NCBI GenBank assembly: GCA_035457725.1
Contig: DATIBC010000102.1
Span: 1 to 8,069, forward strand
Source: DATFES01 sp035457725
GTDB taxonomy: Bacteria > Pseudomonadota > Alphaproteobacteria > CACIAM-22H2
Direction: 5' to 3'
Length of the DNA stretch: 8,069 bases
Part shown: positions 6,110 through 8,069 of the stretch, piece by piece
Numbering within the stretch: position 1 is the stretch's first letter
Layout: the number at the start of each line of letters is the position of its first letter
Translations under genes and position numbers: made by a program
Notes under the pieces: generated by a model
What the model was told of the DNA's origin: nothing
Databases searched by the model: none
The model's input: the letters and a program-made list of their open reading frames with translations, nothing else

Positions 6110-6725
6110 CGGGCTTCGGATTTCCTTCAATACACGCCGCGATCAGCTTGGCGAAGGCGACGGCGCGATGGCTGATCTTGTGCTTGTCGCCTGCCGCCAT
6201 CTCGCCGAAGGTACGCGATCGGCCCCGCGGCACGAACATCGGATCATACCCGAATCCCTGGCCACCGCGCGGCGGCCACACCAGATGGCCGTGAACTTCG
6301 CCCAGGAACGTCTCGACGTGGCCATCCGGCCAAGCCAGCGCCAAGGCGGCGACGAAATGAGCCCGGCGATCGGGCTTGCCAGCCAACGCGGTCTCGAGTT
6401 TCGTCATCGCCGCCGCAAAATCCCTGGCCGGGCCCGCCCAGCGCGCCGAATGTATCCCCGGGGCGCCATCAAGCGCCGGCACGACCAGTCCAGAATCGTC
6501 GGCGAGTGCCGGCGCGCCGCTTGCCGCCGCGGCGGTGCGCGCCTTGAGCGCGGCGTTCGCCGCGAAGCTGTCACCCGTCTCCTCCGGTTCGACGAGGCCG
6601 AGTTCGGCGGCGGCGATCGTCTTGACGCCGTAAGGCGCCAGCAACGCGGCGATCTCGCGGACCTTTCCTGGATTGTGGCTGGCGATGACCAGCCGTTCGC
6701 CGTCCAGCCGCCGCGCCGTCGTCAC
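6099..6725 (-). CDS. rdgB: dITP/XTP pyrophosphatase (RdgB/HAM1 family)
   Basis: Hydrolyses non-canonical purine nucleoside triphosphates (dITP, ITP, XTP) to monophosphate and pyrophosphate, keeping them out of DNA and RNA. 208 residues, normal for the family. Motifs in order: IASHNPGKVREI (14-25), EPEETGDSFAANAALKA (46-62), ALADDSGLVVPALDGAPGIHSARWAG (74-98) with the catalytic DDSG, GQGFGYDPMFVP (155-166) and KHKISHRAVAFAKL (181-194). The start is GTG 6723-6725, overlapping the rph stop as GTGA; an open frame reaches further upstream to 7094 but that part is out of frame with rph coding and has no RdgB resemblance. Translational coupling to rph is likely. Its 3' end overlaps the hemW start. 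Confidence 0.95.
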   Translation of the reverse strand: MTTARRLDGERLVIASHNPGKVREIAALLAPYGVKTIAAAELGLVEPEETGDSFAANAALKARTAAAASGAPALADDSGLVVPALDGAPGIHSARWAGPARDFAAAMTKLETALAGKPDRRAHFVAALALAWPDGHVETFLGEVHGHLVWPPRGGQGFGYDPMFVPRGRSRTFGEMAAGDKHKISHRAVAFAKLIAACIEGNPKPDVG

Positions 6726-7438
6726 AAGGCGAGCGCCCGCTTTTGCGCCGCCACCAGTTCGGCGATTCCCTTGCGCGCAAGCGCCAGCAGCGCCAAAAGA
6801 TCGCTTTCGGAGAACGTGCCGCGTTCGGCCGTGCCTTGCACTTCGATGATGCGGCCGCCGCCGGTGAGCACGAAATTGGCGTCGGCCTCGGCGCCCGAAT
6901 CCTCGGCGTAATCGAGATCGAGCACTGGGATACCCTGAAAGATGCCGCACGACACCGCGGCGACATGATCGGCAAGCGGCACGGAAGCGAGTTGGCCCGA
7001 ACGGACCAACCCCGATAACGCCTGATGAAGCGCCACGAACGCGCCGGTGATCGCCGCGGTGCGGGTCCCGCCGTCGGCCTGGATGACGTCGCAATCGATC
7101 TTGATCTGCCGCTCGCCAAGCGCCTCAAGATCGGCGACCGCGCGCAGGCTGCGGCCGATCAGCCGCTGGATTTCATGGGTGCGTCCCGACTGCTTGCCGC
7201 GGCTGGCCTCGCGTTCGCCGCGCGTGTGGGTCGAACGCGGCAACATGCCGTACTCGGCGGTGATCCATCCCTTGCCGGTGTTGCGCAGAAACGGTGGGAC
7301 CTTCTCATCGACGCTGGCCGCGCACAGGACGTGCGTGTCGCCGAAGCGCGCAAGGCACGACCCCTCGGCGTGCTTCATCACCGCCGTCTCGAGCCGGACC
7401 GGCCGGAGCATGTCGGGAGCGCGACCCGATGGGCGCAT
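6722..7438 (-). CDS. rph: Ribonuclease PH
   Basis: Phosphorolytic 3'-5' exoribonuclease that trims tRNA precursors and other RNA 3' ends, acting as a ring hexamer in the cytosol. 238 residues from ATG 7436-7438, exactly the common RNase PH length, with the hallmark beginning MRPSGRAPD-LRPV. Further motifs: GDTHVLCAASV (33-43), GWITAEYGMLPRSTHTR (57-73), GRTHEIQRLIGRSLRA (85-100), IDCDVIQADGGTRTAAITGA (114-133) with the phosphate-site GGTRT, DLDYAEDSGAEADANFV (174-190) with the metal-site aspartates D180 and D186, and EVQGTAE (199-205). Upstream in-frame ATG 7445-7447 and GTG 7472-7474 would add residues not seen in the family, and AAGGA (7447-7451) lies 8 nt from ATG 7438, supporting this start. 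First gene of the rph-rdgB-hemW unit, divergent from hrcA. All catalytic motifs look intact. Confidence 0.97.
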   Translation of the reverse strand: MRPSGRAPDMLRPVRLETAVMKHAEGSCLARFGDTHVLCAASVDEKVPPFLRNTGKGWITAEYGMLPRSTHTRGEREASRGKQSGRTHEIQRLIGRSLRAVADLEALGERQIKIDCDVIQADGGTRTAAITGAFVALHQALSGLVRSGQLASVPLADHVAAVSCGIFQGIPVLDLDYAEDSGAEADANFVLTGGGRIIEVQGTAERGTFSESDLLALLALARKGIAELVAAQKRALAL

Positions 7439-7446
7439 GTCGTTCA

Positions 7447-7451
7447 TCCTT
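7447..7451 (-). promoter_or_regulatory. Shine-Dalgarno that decides the rph start
   Basis: AAGGA on the minus strand overlaps the A of the upstream ATG (7445-7447) and is 8 nt from ATG 7436-7438, which also gives the canonical RNase PH N-terminus. Confidence 0.6.
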
Positions 7452-7593
7452 GCGGCGTTGCGGAGACCGGACACCGGGCCCGGACGGGCGCGAACCTACC
7501 GCGCTGCGAAGGCGGGCGTCCAGCCCTCGCCAACGGCGCCGGAATTGGCCGCTTTTCGGCATATTTACGGCCGCCCGGCGGACCCGCCATACG

Positions 7594-7622
7594 TTGACGC
7601 TATGGAACCGGGTCCCTACATT
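7594..7622 (+). promoter_or_regulatory. Promoter of hrcA, sigma-70-like and RpoH-like
   Basis: TTGACG (7594-7599, 5 of 6 to the sigma-70 -35) and TACATT (7617-7622, 4 of 6 to -10) are separated by the ideal 17 nt. The same bases also fit the pattern I recall for alphaproteobacterial RpoH promoters (CTTG, 17-18 nt, CYTATNTNNG): GTTG at 7593-7596, 18 nt, CCTACATTCG at 7615-7624, with one mismatch in each box. A heat-shock promoter makes sense before hrcA. The expected transcription start is about 7629-7631, right at the first hrcA ATG. No CIRCE inverted repeat (TTAGCACTC-N9-GAGTGCTAA) is seen in the gap, so autoregulation through CIRCE is not supported here. Confidence 0.55.
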
Positions 7623-7630
7623 CGAAATTC

Positions 7631-8069
7631 ATGAACATGGTCAAACCGACACCCATGACGGAAGCCAGGCCCGCAGCGAGCATCCGGCCGCCGGTGGTCG
7701 AACTGAACGAGCGCAGCCGCGAGATCTTCCGTCAGATCGTCGAGGCTTATGTCGAGACCGGCGAGCCGGTGGGGTCGCGCACGCTCTCGCGCAAGCTGGG
7801 TCAGCCCCTGTCGCCGGCGACGATCCGCAACGTGATGGCCGACCTCCAGGAGGCCGGCCTGCTTTACGCGCCGCATACTTCGGCTGGCCGCCTGCCCACC
7901 GAAGCCGGCCTGAGCATGTTCGTCAATGGGCTGCTCGAGGTCGGCCGCCTGTCGACCGACGAGCGCGAGAGCATCGAGGCGCAGTGCGCTGCCGCAGGCA
8001 AGAGCGTCAACCATGTGCTGGAGGAGGCGAGCGCGATGCTCGCCGGATTGTCGCACGCCGCCGGCCTCG
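7631..8069 (+). CDS. hrcA: Heat-shock repressor HrcA, N-terminal part, cut by window edge
   Basis: Winged-helix repressor that binds CIRCE operators, typically in front of groESL, and is kept active by GroEL. The first 146 codons are present; the family usually has about 340-360 residues, so the GAF-like and dimerisation parts lie beyond the window. The DNA-binding domain is clear: LNERSREIFRQIVEAYVETGEPVGSRTLS (25-53), SPATIRNVMADLQEAGLLYAPHTSAGRLPTEAGL (61-94), followed by SMFVNGLLEVG. Three in-frame ATGs compete (7631, 7637, 7655), none with a Shine-Dalgarno; 7631 is given because the predicted transcript starts about there, and the family homology only begins near residue 22, so it does not decide. 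In alphaproteobacteria grpE commonly follows hrcA; that region is outside the window. Identity is secure, start uncertain. Confidence 0.95.
   Translation, partial: MNMVKPTPMTEARPAASIRPPVVELNERSREIFRQIVEAYVETGEPVGSRTLSRKLGQPLSPATIRNVMADLQEAGLLYAPHTSAGRLPTEAGLSMFVNGLLEVGRLSTDERESIEAQCAAAGKSVNHVLEEASAMLAGLSHAAGL

Noticed and set aside
5213..6175. 320-codon plus-strand open frame opposite hemW
   Set aside because: Mirror of hemW codons in a GC-rich gene, with no motif and no plausible start context.
6726..7094. N-terminal extension of rdgB into rph
   Set aside because: RdgB homology begins right after GTG 6725 and the family length is met from there; the extension lies in the wrong frame of rph.
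1..8069. Mobile element, CRISPR, toxin-antitoxin or defence island
   Set aside because: No terminal repeats, direct-repeat arrays, transposase or integrase motifs, or tRNA genes seen; all genes are conserved housekeeping families with uniform base composition.

Overview
This is a GC-rich, almost fully coding chromosomal stretch with housekeeping content. The gene set and order (hrcA divergent from rph-rdgB-hemW; rsmI-yraN-BON lipoprotein-SirB1-like-gshB; a short LpoA-like lipoprotein), the frequent GTG starts and the strong C/G third-position bias point to an alphaproteobacterium. I cannot fix the order or genus from sequence alone. I see no mobile element, CRISPR array, rRNA or tRNA, and no gene that looks foreign.

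Layout, left to right. From 1 to 3582 five genes read on the minus strand, in transcription order rsmI (16S rRNA methyltransferase), yraN (UPF0102 nuclease-fold protein), a dual-BON outer-membrane lipoprotein (DolP/YraP-like), a SirB1-type protein with a C-terminal TPR-like region, and gshB (glutathione synthetase, cut by the left window edge). Two junctions are stop/start overlaps (GTGA, ATGA) and two are short gaps (41 and 52 nt), so this is probably one operon. Divergent from rsmI, with about 20 nt between the preferred starts, is a lipoprotein with a periplasmic-binding-protein fold (LpoA-type penicillin-binding-protein activator), 3603-4931 on the plus strand. It converges on hemW with only 20 nt between the stop codons; an imperfect hairpin spans both stops.

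From 4952 to 7438 a second minus-strand operon runs rph (RNase PH), rdgB (dITP/XTP pyrophosphatase), hemW (radical-SAM heme chaperone family), with a GTGA overlap and an 11-nt overlap. A 192-nt gap then separates rph from hrcA (heat-shock repressor, plus strand, cut by the right edge). A good promoter lies immediately in front of hrcA, with both sigma-70 and alphaproteobacterial RpoH character, placed so that the mRNA would begin almost at the first ATG.

How the genes fit together: the left block pairs ribosome modification (RsmI) with envelope maintenance (LpoA-like, DolP-like), an arrangement also known from the E. coli rsmI/lpoA/yraN/diaA/dolP neighbourhood, here with diaA absent and yraN and dolP on the rsmI side. 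The right block joins RNA trimming, nucleotide-pool cleaning and heme/radical-SAM function next to heat-shock control. I found no convincing undescribed system. The most interesting points are the rearranged envelope cluster, the TPR-less LpoA, the probably leaderless hrcA, and the SirB1-type protein that lacks a transglutaminase cysteine.
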